Source: Sulfurimonas lithotrophica
Lineage (GTDB): Bacteria; Campylobacterota; Campylobacteria; Campylobacterales; Sulfurimonadaceae
Direction of reading: 5' to 3'
Length of the DNA: 64,000 nucleotides
NCBI RefSeq assembly: GCF_009258225.1
Contig: NZ_CP043617.1
Location: 744,001 to 808,000, forward strand
Shown here: one piece after another, positions 1 to 9,844 of the stretch
How the letters are laid out: each line of letters begins with the position of its first letter
Numbering within the stretch: position 1 is the stretch's first letter
Position numbers and translations under genes: made by a program
The notes under the pieces: model-generated
What the model was told of the DNA's origin: nothing
Seen by the model: only the letters and a program-made list of their open reading frames with translations
Database searches by the model: none

Positions 1-348
1 AAAATCTTTACACATAATGGCAAAAAAAATACAAAACTTGAACCTATAGATTTTATAAAAAAAGTTGAATCTATGGGTGCAGGTGAAATAGTAGTCAACT
101 CTGTTGATCATGATGGCATAATGGAAGGTTATGATATAGAATTACTAAAAACTATTAAAAATGAAATAAAAGTACCTATAATTGCACTAGGTGGTGCAGG
201 AAAGTTAACTCATATTAAGGATGTGTTTGAAAAAGCAAATGTAGATGCAGTTGCATGTGGTAGTATGTTCGTATATCAGGGTCATTTAAAAGGTATTTTG
301 ATTAATTATCCTCCATATCAACAAATTCAAGAATTACTAAAGAAATAG
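1..348 (+). CDS. HisF-like glycosyl amidation subunit (3' part only)
   Basis: The frame is open from the first base, so the true start lies upstream. The visible 115 residues are the C-terminal half of a HisF-type (beta-alpha)8 barrel: GAGEIVVNSVDHDG matches the GAGEILL.SIDRDG strand, and IIALGGAG is the phosphate-binding GG loop. The tail GHLKGILINYPPYQQI resembles the GPHRAVLISYP tail of HisF homologues in O-antigen loci (WbuZ/HisF2 type) and not histidine-pathway HisF. In those systems HisH and HisF deliver ammonia to a sugar amidotransferase that makes acetamidino sugars. Its place at the head of a polysaccharide locus fits this. HisH and amidotransferase partners would have to lie upstream, outside the window. 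Confidence 0.8.
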   Translation, partial: KIFTHNGKKNTKLEPIDFIKKVESMGAGEIVVNSVDHDGIMEGYDIELLKTIKNEIKVPIIALGGAGKLTHIKDVFEKANVDAVACGSMFVYQGHLKGILINYPPYQQIQELLKK

Positions 349-389
349 ATTTCATTTAAGTATTTAACAAATAGCTAGTAAGGGAAAAA

Positions 390-2225
390 ATGTGTGGTAT
401 TAGTGGAATAATAAATAAAAACAATGAAACTATAGATATAAAAAATATTAAAAAAATAAATGATTTAATAAAACATAGAGGTCCTGATGACGAAGGGTTT
501 TATTTAGAAAAAAATTTCGCGTTTGGCCACAGAAGATTATCTATTCTTGACCTCAGTAGCGATGGTCATCAACCTATGCATTACCAAAATAAGTACGTTA
601 TAACTTACAATGGCGAAATATATAATTATCTTGAAATAAAAGAAGAACTTTTAGCATTTGGTTATGAATTTAATTCACATACTGATACTGAAATTATATT
701 GGCTAGTTATGATAAATGGGGAGAAAAATGCGTTGATAAATTTAACGGTATGTGGGCTTTTGCTCTATATGATAAAGAAAAAAATAAAATCTTTTGCAGT
801 CGCGACCGCTTTGGTATAAAACCATTTTACTACACTGAGATAGATGGAAAATTTGTATTTGGTTCAGAGATAAAGCAGCTATTAGATTTTTATGAAAATA
901 AAGTTGTAAATCAAAATATACTTATTGACTATCTTGTCACCGGCATGATAGAACACAATAATGAAACATTCTTTAAGAATATTTATAAACTGGAACAATC
1001 ACACAACCTAGTTTACAATCTTGAGAATAATCAGTATAAAAGTTATAGATACTATGATATTTACTTTGACAAAGAGGCAAGTAATTTAAACTGTACAGAT
1101 TCAGTACTAAAGTATAAAGATCAATTTTTAAGGTCTATATCATTTAGATTAAGATCAGATGTTAAAGTTGGAACTTGTTTAAGTGGTGGTCTTGATAGTT
1201 CAAGTGTAGCAGCATGTGCAGCAAATATATATAATAGAAATACAGTTAATAAATTTACCGCTATTCATGCTAAATCTATTGAAAAATCTAGTGACGAATC
1301 TTATTATGCTAAGAGAGTTGCAGAGCACTCAAATTTAGATTTAAATATTATAGAACCAGAAGTAGATGATTTTAAAAAAATTATCGATGAAGTTATTTAT
1401 ACACAAGAAGAGCCATTTGGAGGTCCTTCCATATTTATGCAATATTTTGTTATGAAAAAAGCAAAAGAATTGAATTGTAAGGTAATGTTAGATGGACAAG
1501 GTGGTGATGAAACACTTCTCGGTTATGAAAAATATTATCCTGCCGCATATTTAGATATATTAAAAAAAGATGGACTTTTTAAAGCAATTAAGATGATTAG
1601 ATACTCAAATAAAAACAACTTTAAAATGTCATTTAAATGGATTTTGAAATATACAATCGGTGGTCTTCTTGGAAGGTTAAGAAAATTCGAGTATAAAAGA
1701 AAAACAAGCTTTATAAAAAAGAAATATTTGAAGGAGTTTAGTTTTATTGACAAATTGTCAAAAAGTTTTTTACAAATAAATGAATTACAAAGATATGAAA
1801 TTTATCATACAAACCTGCCTGTATTATTAAGGTATGAAGATAAAAACTCAATGCGTCATTCTATCGAAACAAGACTTCCTTTTATTGATTATAAAACTTT
1901 AGAAACAGCTTTTAGTACAAATATGGAATATAAAATTAATGATGGATGGACTAAATATCTTCTTAGAAAAGTTGTGGATGATATTTTACCTGAAGATGTT
2001 GTTTGGAGAAAGAATAAATTAGGTTTTGCAGCACCCGAAAAAACTTGGTTAGAAAGTATAGATGCAGATATGAAAGAAAAAATCTTTTCTTCTAATATTA
2101 TAAAAACTGTGAGTAATTTAAATAAACTGTCAATAAACTACAATAAACTGTCTTACAGAATAAAATGGCGTCTTTATAATATAGCTGTTTGGGAAAATAT
2201 TTATGATGTTAAAATTAAAACATAA
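390..2225 (+). CDS. asnB: Asparagine synthase (glutamine-hydrolysing) family protein
   Basis: A class II glutamine amidotransferase fused to a synthetase domain. The protein begins MCGISGI, so after Met removal Cys2 is the nucleophile of the N-terminal glutaminase domain (about residues 1-210). The ATP-pyrophosphatase loop SGGLDSSS starts near residue 265, and the C-terminal half is typical of AsnB. At 611 residues it is full length. It begins 41 bp after the HisF-like gene and precedes a glycosyltransferase. AsnB paralogues in O-antigen loci are thought to amidate sugar carboxylates or related groups and not to make free asparagine, and that is the more likely role here. The substrate cannot be read from sequence. 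Confidence 0.85.
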   Translation: MCGISGIINKNNETIDIKNIKKINDLIKHRGPDDEGFYLEKNFAFGHRRLSILDLSSDGHQPMHYQNKYVITYNGEIYNYLEIKEELLAFGYEFNSHTDTEIILASYDKWGEKCVDKFNGMWAFALYDKEKNKIFCSRDRFGIKPFYYTEIDGKFVFGSEIKQLLDFYENKVVNQNILIDYLVTGMIEHNNETFFKNIYKLEQSHNLVYNLENNQYKSYRYYDIYFDKEASNLNCTDSVLKYKDQFLRSISFRLRSDVKVGTCLSGGLDSSSVAACAANIYNRNTVNKFTAIHAKSIEKSSDESYYAKRVAEHSNLDLNIIEPEVDDFKKIIDEVIYTQEEPFGGPSIFMQYFVMKKAKELNCKVMLDGQGGDETLLGYEKYYPAAYLDILKKDGLFKAIKMIRYSNKNNFKMSFKWILKYTIGGLLGRLRKFEYKRKTSFIKKKYLKEFSFIDKLSKSFLQINELQRYEIYHTNLPVLLRYEDKNSMRHSIETRLPFIDYKTLETAFSTNMEYKINDGWTKYLLRKVVDDILPEDVVWRKNKLGFAAPEKTWLESIDADMKEKIFSSNIIKTVSNLNKLSINYNKLSYRIKWRLYNIAVWENIYDVKIKT

Positions 2226-2255
2226 TCTTAGTATTAAGTTAATATAGGTTTTCAA

Positions 2256-3323
2256 ATGAATAAAGTTATATATATATTTACAAAAACAAACTGGAGTGAA
2301 CCTCCAAGAATTCGGCATCAAGTTACAAATATGCTAATAAAAAGAGGTTATGAAGTTTATTTTTTTCAAAAACCAACAATTAGAATAAAAAACTTGAAAG
2401 AAAGGAAAGAAAACTTAGTACTATTAAGTACTTTTGAGTTAATACATCATCAATTGCGTTTCATTTCCCCTCTTATATGGTTAAACAAACTACTAGTTAA
2501 ATGGAATATAAAAAATATATCAAAAGATGAACCAAAGCCGGATGTGATAATAAACTTTAATTATGATTATTACTTTTTAAAGGAGTTGTATCCAAACGTA
2601 AAAATAGTAAATATAATAAATGATGATTTTATAGAAATGGCAAAGCCATGGATGAAAAAACTAGCAAAAGAACAATTACACAAAACTTGTCTAAATGGTG
2701 ATGAAACACTTACAGTATCATATCCTCTTGAAAAACAATTACTTAAGTTTACAGACAATGTTCATTTGTTCTTTCCATGGGCTGGTCAAAGATATCAGAA
2801 TCATGGAGCAGAAAAAGTCAAGGATACTGTACTCTGGTGGGGGTATATAAGACATAACATTGATTGGGATACGATAGAATATCTTTTAAAGAAAGGTGTA
2901 AAGATTCGTATGGTTGGACCTATAATGAAAGCTAAAAATATAGATCAGTATATTGAACAACTACAGAAATACGATAATTTTGAATTACAAGCTAGTACAA
3001 GTTTAGATAAATTGAATTTTGATGATATATGCTGTTCTTTATTGAGTTACCGTAAAGATGTTGAAATTAAAAAAGGAATAACAATTAGTAATAGGGGATT
3101 TAACTTGCTTTCTAATGGTATACCTCTGGTCTATGTTAATTTGCCTGAGCTTATAGAAGCACCAGTACAAGTTATAACTAAGTGTGATAGTAAAGAGGAT
3201 TATTTAAATGCAGTTAAATACTTTCAAAATAATTGGAATGAAGCCCAACCATATATAAAAGACTTTTTGGAAGGGCACTATGAAGAAGATAGATACGAAA
3301 AGTTAAAGAGTTTCATTAATTAA
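2256..3323 (+). CDS. Probable glycosyltransferase (GT-B type)
   Basis: A 355-residue soluble protein with no signal peptide or membrane segment. The start MNKVIYIFTKTNWSEPPRIRH and the later sequence VLWWGYIRHNIDWDTIEYL, followed by an I-R-M-V-G-P strand, resemble the two Rossmann halves of GT-B glycosyltransferases that recover a donor-binding domain around residues 185-330. The C-terminal stretch ISNRGFNLLSNGIPLVYVNLPE looks like the usual donor-site region before the last helices. Family membership is weak by eye; the donor and acceptor sugars are unknown. It follows asnB by 30 bp and ends 4 bp before the converging acyltransferase gene. Confidence 0.6.
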   Translation: MNKVIYIFTKTNWSEPPRIRHQVTNMLIKRGYEVYFFQKPTIRIKNLKERKENLVLLSTFELIHHQLRFISPLIWLNKLLVKWNIKNISKDEPKPDVIINFNYDYYFLKELYPNVKIVNIINDDFIEMAKPWMKKLAKEQLHKTCLNGDETLTVSYPLEKQLLKFTDNVHLFFPWAGQRYQNHGAEKVKDTVLWWGYIRHNIDWDTIEYLLKKGVKIRMVGPIMKAKNIDQYIEQLQKYDNFELQASTSLDKLNFDDICCSLLSYRKDVEIKKGITISNRGFNLLSNGIPLVYVNLPELIEAPVQVITKCDSKEDYLNAVKYFQNNWNEAQPYIKDFLEGHYEEDRYEKLKSFIN

Positions 3324-3327
3324 TAAA

Positions 3328-4413
3328 TTATTTTATTTTATGTATTGATTCTTTTTTACTTTTTAAAATAGGTTTTTCTATTATTAGCCATGAAAGAATT
3401 CCTGACAGTATTGTAAGAAAAATAACCATAAATACAAATGATATTTCATTTGTATATCCATAAAAAACAAATAAGTTAACAAAAAGCATATGGTATATAT
3501 AAACTCCATATGAGATGTCATTTTTATTTAATAACTTATCGCTTAAATTATAAAATGAGTAAGCTATAGTGAACACTAGTATACTTAATAATATAAAATT
3601 AAAAGGGTTGATTGTGTTACCTGTTGAAAACCCCAGAATGTGTTTTGAAAAATATGTTACAATAATGTATAATGGTAAAAGATATATTGCTTTATTAGTA
3701 AAGTATGTTTGGAGTTTGGAGAAATTTTTTTGGAAAAACACACCAGTTAAAAACATATAAAACCATGGTAAAAATGACACACCTATTAATTTTAAAATAA
3801 AAATATTTTCATATACACTTCTATAATGATGATAAACTATGTTAATAATCATAAATAATAATATTAGTATTATCAACAGAGTATTTGAATTTAATAATCT
3901 GCCAAATATTGAAAAAAGAAAGTACAATATTGGAGTAAGTACATAAAATTGTAGTTCAACTGAAATTGTCCATAAGCTGCCATTTAATACACCAACACCG
4001 AAATCACGCATAAATTCTGGATTGTAAAATTGAACTATCGAACTTTGCCCTGCAAACCATATTAAAAATTCATTCCAAGTAAACGTTATAGTGTTAAAGT
4101 AACCTGTCATATATACAAAGCTTATACCCACTATATTACATATAAGTAAGGCAGGAAAAATTCTAAATGTTCTATTTTTAGTATATTCTTTTAAATTTGA
4201 TGAATGCTCAAATGATTTACTTATAAGGTATCCACTAACAAAGAAAAAAATTGGTACTCCGGGAAATAAATCAAGTACGAAAACTATTATATTAAATAAA
4301 GTAGAAGAATTATCGATGTCCAGATGTGTTTTAGTATGTATAAATGCAACTTGTAAAGCAGCAAAAAATCGAATTAAATCAAAATTATTTATTTTAAAAT
4401 TAGGTTTTGGCAT
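3328..4413 (-). CDS. Acyltransferase 3 (OafA-like) membrane O-acyltransferase
   Basis: A 361-residue integral membrane protein with about ten hydrophobic helices. The N-terminus FDLIRFFAALQVAFIHTKTH carries the R..AA..V...H pattern of the acyltransferase 3 family, and FFVSGYLIS and LWTISVELQFY match further family motifs. Such enzymes move acetyl or other acyl groups across the inner membrane onto surface sugars such as O-antigen. It is the only gene of the polysaccharide locus on the minus strand and it converges on the glycosyltransferase with a 4-bp gap. This suggests separate insertion and separate expression. The acceptor is unknown. Confidence 0.85.
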   Translation of the reverse strand: MPKPNFKINNFDLIRFFAALQVAFIHTKTHLDIDNSSTLFNIIVFVLDLFPGVPIFFFVSGYLISKSFEHSSNLKEYTKNRTFRIFPALLICNIVGISFVYMTGYFNTITFTWNEFLIWFAGQSSIVQFYNPEFMRDFGVGVLNGSLWTISVELQFYVLTPILYFLFSIFGRLLNSNTLLIILILLFMIINIVYHHYRSVYENIFILKLIGVSFLPWFYMFLTGVFFQKNFSKLQTYFTNKAIYLLPLYIIVTYFSKHILGFSTGNTINPFNFILLSILVFTIAYSFYNLSDKLLNKNDISYGVYIYHMLFVNLFVFYGYTNEISFVFMVIFLTILSGILSWLIIEKPILKSKKESIHKIK

Positions 4414-4513
4414 TTAAAAATTACTCTTTCAAGTTTAAAGTTTTACGTCGAAACGTATTATATTCATTTAAGCTTAAAAACTAAACTTTCAGCACATCAT
4501 TAAAAAAATAAGA

Positions 4514-4519
4514 TATAAT
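4514..4519 (+). promoter_or_regulatory. Probable -10 box for the capE operon
   Basis: A perfect TATAAT lies 32 bp before the capE start codon, in the 138-bp AT-rich gap between the divergent acyltransferase and capE genes. Campylobacterota housekeeping promoters often lack a clear -35 box, and none is obvious here. Confidence 0.5.
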
Positions 4520-4551
4520 CTGAATCATTATGATTGTAACGGGGTATATGA

Positions 4552-5580
4552 ATGTTTAAAAATAAAATTTTATTGATTACTGGAGGAACAGGTTCTTTTG
4601 GTAATGCTGTTCTAAGAAGATTTTTAAATACAGATATAAAAGAGATTAGAATTTTTTCTAGAGATGAAAAAAAACAAGATGATATGCGTAAGCAGTATAA
4701 TAATGAAAAATTAAAATTTTATCTTGGTGATGTTAGAGATGTAAACTCTATCGTAGATGCAATGAGAGGTGTAGATTATGTTTTTCATGCAGCAGCATTA
4801 AAGCAGGTACCTTCTTGTGAATTTTATCCTATGCAAGCAGTTGAGACAAATATAGTTGGTACTGAAAATGTTTTAAATGTAGCTATTAATGCAAATGTTA
4901 AAAAAGTAATAGTTCTAAGTACAGATAAAGCAGTTTACCCTATAAATGCTATGGGAGTAAGTAAAGCTATGATGGAAAGAGTGGCTGTAGCAAAATCGCG
5001 TAATATTGATGATAATCAGACAATGATTGCATGTACGAGATATGGTAATGTTATGGCAAGTCGTGGCTCAGTGATTCCCTTATTCTTAGGTCAAATAAAA
5101 GATGGCAAACCTTTAACAATAACAGATCCTAATATGACAAGATTTATGATGAGTTTAGATGACGCTGTAGAACTTGTTTTATTTGCATTTGAAAATGGAA
5201 AAACCGGTGATATTTTTGTTCAAAAAGCACCAGCGGCTACAGTTGGAGTTCTTGCAGATACTTTAAAAAACATGGTAGGTAAGCCGGAACATAAAGTAAA
5301 TGTTATCGGAACTAGACATAGTGAAAAACTTTATGAAACACTTTTAACAAGAGAAGAGATGGTGCATGCTATTGATATGGATGAGTATTATAGAATTCCT
5401 GCTGATACGAGAGATTTAAATTATGATAAGTTTTTTAATGATGGAGAAGAAATAATAACACAAGCTCATGAATATCATTCACATAATACTACACAGTTAA
5501 ATGAAGAAAAATTAATAGAGATGCTACTTAATTTACGTGAAATTCAATCTGAATTAAAAGAGTTTGGAATTATTAAATGA
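4552..5580 (+). CDS. capE: UDP-GlcNAc 4,6-dehydratase/5-epimerase (CapE/FnlA/WbjB)
   Basis: First enzyme of UDP-N-acetyl-L-fucosamine synthesis. It is a 342-residue short-chain dehydrogenase/reductase of the soluble CapE/WbjB type. The NAD-binding loop TGGTGSFG is at residues 9-16, AAALKQVPSCEF is the family-specific substrate region, and STDKAVYPINAMGVSK holds the Met-x-x-x-Lys catalytic pair that replaces Tyr-x-x-x-Lys in these dehydratases. Length equals that of known WbjB/CapE. It overlaps capF by the ATGA of stop and start codons and is followed by capG, the exact order of the pathway in other bacteria. That synteny supports the assignment over the general PglF/FlaA1 relatives. Confidence 0.93.
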   Translation: MFKNKILLITGGTGSFGNAVLRRFLNTDIKEIRIFSRDEKKQDDMRKQYNNEKLKFYLGDVRDVNSIVDAMRGVDYVFHAAALKQVPSCEFYPMQAVETNIVGTENVLNVAINANVKKVIVLSTDKAVYPINAMGVSKAMMERVAVAKSRNIDDNQTMIACTRYGNVMASRGSVIPLFLGQIKDGKPLTITDPNMTRFMMSLDDAVELVLFAFENGKTGDIFVQKAPAATVGVLADTLKNMVGKPEHKVNVIGTRHSEKLYETLLTREEMVHAIDMDEYYRIPADTRDLNYDKFFNDGEEIITQAHEYHSHNTTQLNEEKLIEMLLNLREIQSELKEFGIIK

Positions 5581-6680
5581 AAATTTTAATAACAGGTTCT
5601 AATGGTTTCATAGCTAAAAATTTAATAACTCACTTAGAAAGAGATGAATCTCATAAGCTTTATCTCTTTTCAAAAGAAGATTCAGAATCTATTTTAGAAG
5701 CTTATATAAAAGAGGTTGATTTTATCTTTCATTTAGCTGGTGTAAATAGACCAAAAAACATAGAGGAATTTTATACTGGTAACAGCAGTTTAACTAAAAG
5801 TATTATAGATACATTAAAAAAAGAAAATAAGAACACTCCAATTTTAATTACATCTTCAACGCAAGCTTTACTTGATAATGATTATGGCAAAAGTAAATTG
5901 GAAGCGGAAAATATTCTTAAAGAATATAGCCAAAATACCGGTGCAAATATATTTATATACAGGCTACCAAATGTATTTGGAAAGTGGTCAAAACCAAATT
6001 ATAATAGTGTTGTATCTACATGGTGTTATAACATTTCAAATAATTTGGATATTCAAATCAATGATAGTAGTACAGAGTTGGACCTTGTTTATGTTGATGA
6101 TGTTGTAAGTGCTTTTATAGGAAATTTAACTAATAAAAGTAAAGAACAATATTTTAGTGTAGATACAGTTTATAAAAAGTCTTTGGGTGAAATAAAAGAC
6201 TTATTGTATTCCTTTAAATCTAATAGAGAGAATTTATTGATTCCAAATGTTGGTTCAGAATTTGAAAGAGCCTTATATGCTACCTATTTGAGTTATTTGT
6301 CCACTGATGATTTTTCTTATGAATTAAAAGGTTATGAAGATGAAAGGGGAACTTTTTATGAAATATTAAAAACCTTAGACAGTGGGCAGTTTTCTTTATC
6401 AACGACTGCACCAGGTGTGACAAGAGGAAATCATTATCATCATACAAAAAATGAAAAATTTTTAGTTGTAAAAGGTGAAGCTGTATTGGAATATAAACAT
6501 ATAGTTTCAGGTGAAAAAATTTCATATAAAGTCAGTGATAAAAAAATGGAAGTAATAGAGATGATTCCCGGATATACGCATAATATTACAAATAGTGGAA
6601 AAGAAGAAATGATATTATTATTATGGGCTAATGAAGTTTTTGATAGAGATAATCCAGATACATATTTTTTAGAGGTATAA
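5577..6680 (+). CDS. capF: UDP-L-FucNAc pathway reductase/epimerase with cupin domain (CapF/FnlB/WbjC)
   Basis: Second enzyme of UDP-L-FucNAc synthesis: 3-epimerisation and 4-keto reduction of the CapE product. Residues 1 to about 240 form a short-chain dehydrogenase domain starting MKILITGSNGFIAKN, with the nucleotide-binding G-x-x-G-x-x-A. From about residue 250 a cupin domain follows, with the metal-binding pattern GNHYHHTKNEKF and the second half around MIPGYTHNI. This two-domain layout and 367-residue length are specific to CapF. The start overlaps the capE stop by 4 bp, so translation is probably coupled. capG follows after one base. Confidence 0.93.
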   Translation: MKILITGSNGFIAKNLITHLERDESHKLYLFSKEDSESILEAYIKEVDFIFHLAGVNRPKNIEEFYTGNSSLTKSIIDTLKKENKNTPILITSSTQALLDNDYGKSKLEAENILKEYSQNTGANIFIYRLPNVFGKWSKPNYNSVVSTWCYNISNNLDIQINDSSTELDLVYVDDVVSAFIGNLTNKSKEQYFSVDTVYKKSLGEIKDLLYSFKSNRENLLIPNVGSEFERALYATYLSYLSTDDFSYELKGYEDERGTFYEILKTLDSGQFSLSTTAPGVTRGNHYHHTKNEKFLVVKGEAVLEYKHIVSGEKISYKVSDKKMEVIEMIPGYTHNITNSGKEEMILLLWANEVFDRDNPDTYFLEV

Positions 6681-6681
6681 A

Positions 6682-7809
6682 ATGATAAAAAAACTAAAAG
6701 TTATGACAATAGTCGGCACAAGACCAGAAATTATAAGGCTATCATCAGTCATAAAAAAACTGGAAGAATCAGAGGCTATTGAACACATACTCGTTCATAC
6801 AGGTCAAAACTATGATTATGAGCTAAATGAAGTTTTTTTTAATGATTTTAATTTACGAAAACCAGATTACTTTTTAAATGCTGCGACTGGTGCTCCAACT
6901 GAGACCATAGGTAAAATATTTATTGCAATAGAACCTGTACTAGAGAAAGAAAATCCTGAAGCAGTTTTGATTCTTGGAGATACAAATAGTTGTCTTTGTG
7001 CGATACCTGCAAAAAAAAGAAAAATACCAATTTTCCATATGGAAGCAGGAAATAGATGTTTTGATCAAAGAGTACCGGAAGAGACAAACAGAAAGATTGT
7101 GGACCATACGGCTGATATTAATCTCACCTATAGCGATATTGCAAGAGAATATCTTTTAAAGGAAGGGTTACCAGCCGATAGAATTATAAAAACAGGTTCT
7201 CCAATGTTTGAAGTTATATCAAGTAAAATTAATGATATTGATTCATCTAATATTTTAAGTGAACTACAATTGAAACAAAATGAGTACTTTGTAGTATCCG
7301 CACATAGAGAAGAGAATATTAGTTCTGATAAAAACTTTATAGATTTAGTGAACACTTTAAATACAATAGCTGATATATACAAATTACCAATAATAGTTTC
7401 TACACATCCGCGCACTAGAAATAAAATAAATGAATTAAATATTGAATTTAATCAACTAGTTTCATTAATGAAACCATTAGGATTTAATGATTATGTGAAA
7501 CTTCAAAAAGAAGCAAAAGCTGTTTTAAGTGATAGTGGTACGATAAGTGAAGAATCTTCTATATTAAAATTTCCAGCATTAAACATAAGAGAAGCTCATG
7601 AAAGACCCGAAGCTATGGAAGAAGCAAGTGTTATGATGGTAGGTCTTGAGCAGGAAAGAATTCTTCAAGGTTTGGAAATATTAAAAACTCAACGACCAGA
7701 TAATCTTAGACTTGTTAAAGATTACAGTATACCTAACGTATCAGAGAAAGTTTTAAGAATAATATTGTCATATACTGACTATGTAAATAAAACAATCTGG
7801 AAAAAGTAA
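6682..7809 (+). CDS. capG: UDP-N-acetylglucosamine 2-epimerase-like enzyme (CapG/FnlC/WbjD)
   Basis: Third enzyme of the UDP-L-FucNAc pathway: C2 epimerisation of the UDP-L-PneNAc product to UDP-L-FucNAc. The 375-residue protein belongs to the WecB/MnaA family: MTIVGTRPEIIRLS near the N-terminus, HTGQNYD, ILGDTNS, HMEAGNR with REE-type PEETNRKIVDH, and SDSGTISEES near the C-terminus. These are the active-site elements of 2-epimerases. Together with the two genes upstream it completes the CapE-CapF-CapG set, so the third step is assigned by context as well as sequence. A general UDP-GlcNAc 2-epimerase is the only close alternative. Confidence 0.92.
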   Translation: MIKKLKVMTIVGTRPEIIRLSSVIKKLEESEAIEHILVHTGQNYDYELNEVFFNDFNLRKPDYFLNAATGAPTETIGKIFIAIEPVLEKENPEAVLILGDTNSCLCAIPAKKRKIPIFHMEAGNRCFDQRVPEETNRKIVDHTADINLTYSDIAREYLLKEGLPADRIIKTGSPMFEVISSKINDIDSSNILSELQLKQNEYFVVSAHREENISSDKNFIDLVNTLNTIADIYKLPIIVSTHPRTRNKINELNIEFNQLVSLMKPLGFNDYVKLQKEAKAVLSDSGTISEESSILKFPALNIREAHERPEAMEEASVMMVGLEQERILQGLEILKTQRPDNLRLVKDYSIPNVSEKVLRIILSYTDYVNKTIWKK

Positions 7810-7810
7810 A

Positions 7811-9004
7811 TTGAAGATTTTATTGATTCATAGATTTTATTATCCGGACTCCCCACCGTATGCAAAGATACTAGATGATATGCGTAATCTTTTTTTAGAT
7901 AAAGGTAATGAAGTTAACGTATTGTCTTCAGTACCTTCATATAAGAAAGTTGATTATAAAAAAACGGATAAGTTAATTACGAAAATAAATGATAGTTCTG
8001 TAATTTATAGAATTCCTGTATTAAGAATAAATAATGAATCAATTAATAAGTTGTTTAACTTTATTTGGTTTCCTGTAGCTGTGTTTTTTTTCTTATTATT
8101 TTCTAAAAAATATGATATCGTTACTGTATCAAGTAACCCACCTGTTATACTCGCTTTTTTTGTAGCATGTGCTACTAAAATTAGAAAAAATAAATTAGTA
8201 TATCATTGTATGGATATTCATCCAGAAATAGGAAAGATTAGTGGAGAATTTAAAAATAAATATATTTTTAATATTTTTAGATGGATGGATAACTTTACAT
8301 GTAAAACAGCGTCTAATATAGTTGTTTTATCCACTGATATGAAGGAATCTCTAAGTAGTAGAGATTTGAATATAGATAGTAAGATAGATATAATCAATAA
8401 CTATGACTTGTCGGACGGTGAAAAAAGTAAAGATAGGTATTTCCCAGAAGATGATAAAAAAAGAATTGTATTTACCGGAAATATTGGTAGGTTTCAAAAA
8501 CTAGAAAAGTTTATAGAAGCTATAAAAAAACATGATTGTCTAGATAATGTTGAGTTGTTGTTTGTAGGTGAGGGAAAGTATTTAAATAAGTTAAAAGAGT
8601 TGTCTTTTGGACTTGAGTGTGTTAAGTTTATTCCCCACCAACAAATAAATATAGCAAGAAAAATTATAGAAGAATCTAGTATGGGGATAGTAAGTCTTGA
8701 GAATGAAGTTATTAAATACGCATTTCCTAGTAAAACAATGACCTATTTATCTGAGGGTACACCTGTCCTGGTATGTATGGAGGAAGAGTCGGAATTGTCA
8801 AAATTTATATTAAATAACAAATTGGGAAGTGTATTGAATATAAATAATATAGAGGAAATATATCAACTGTTTATATCTATACGTGATGAAAATATTTCTT
8901 ACGATAGAAAGCATATAAAGAATATTTTTGAAAATAATTTTTCGAAACGTATTTATGAAGATAAATTTTTAAAACTTTTTAGTAATTTGCTGGAGAATAA
9001 ATGA
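7811..9004 (+). CDS. Glycosyltransferase family 4, WbuB-like (probable L-FucNAc transferase)
   Basis: A 397-residue GT-B glycosyltransferase using a TTG start one base after the capG stop codon. The N-terminus KILLIHRFYYPDSPPYA and the donor-site region IVSLENEVIKYAFPSKTMTYLSEGTPVLV, with its E-x7-E-like pattern (positions about 295-325), are typical of WbuB-type family 4 enzymes. In several E. coli O-antigen loci wbuB directly follows the three fnl genes and transfers L-FucNAc, and the same order is seen here. A hydrophobic stretch near residue 85 (FNFIWFPVAVFFFLLF) suggests membrane association. The sugar donor is inferred from context. Confidence 0.8.
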   Translation: MKILLIHRFYYPDSPPYAKILDDMRNLFLDKGNEVNVLSSVPSYKKVDYKKTDKLITKINDSSVIYRIPVLRINNESINKLFNFIWFPVAVFFFLLFSKKYDIVTVSSNPPVILAFFVACATKIRKNKLVYHCMDIHPEIGKISGEFKNKYIFNIFRWMDNFTCKTASNIVVLSTDMKESLSSRDLNIDSKIDIINNYDLSDGEKSKDRYFPEDDKKRIVFTGNIGRFQKLEKFIEAIKKHDCLDNVELLFVGEGKYLNKLKELSFGLECVKFIPHQQINIARKIIEESSMGIVSLENEVIKYAFPSKTMTYLSEGTPVLVCMEEESELSKFILNNKLGSVLNINNIEEIYQLFISIRDENISYDRKHIKNIFENNFSKRIYEDKFLKLFSNLLENK

Positions 9005-9844
9005 ACTATCAATCAATAATTATAATAGGTGCACCTAGATCTGGTACTAATATGTTACGAGATATATTATGTGAATTTAATGGTGTTGGAACTTGGCCTT
9101 GTGATGAAATAAATTATATATGGAGACATGGTAATATGTCGTTGGAAACAGATCAGTTTGACAAATCTATGGTGACTCCAAAAATAAAAAAATATATTAA
9201 TAAAAAATTTGATCAACTTGCCAAAAAAAATAATTTAGATTTTGTAATAGAAAAGACATGTGCAAATTCTTTAAGAGTGCCATTTGTGGATCATATAGTG
9301 TCAAATGCAAAATATATATTTATTTATAGAGATGGTATAGATGCAGCGGGATCGGCTAAAAAAAGATGGACTGCAGAACTTGATATACCATATATATTAA
9401 AAAAAGTAAGATATGTGCCTTTATCGGATTTACCGTATTATGGTATTAGATACTTTTGGCATAGGATATATAAATTGTTTTCTAAAGAAAAAAGATTGGC
9501 ATTATGGGGTCCTCAATTCAATGGTTTAGATGAAGCTCTAAAAAAATATTCTCTTGAAGAAGTTGGTGCATTACAATGGAAAAAATGTGTTGATTTAAGT
9601 GAAGAAGCTTTTGGAAATATTTCAGAAGATAGGTTGGTCAGAGTTAAATATGAAGAGTTTGTAACAAATCCACAAGTAGAATTGAAAAAAATTTTGGAAA
9701 AATTTAAAATAGACTATACTGATAAAGAAATTGAGGAATATACTAAAAGTGTATCGAATAAAAGTTTAGGTAAAGGAAGAAAAGCTTTTAATCAAGATCA
9801 AACCGAAAATATTACAGAACTAATAAAAGACTCTTTAGAAAGAT

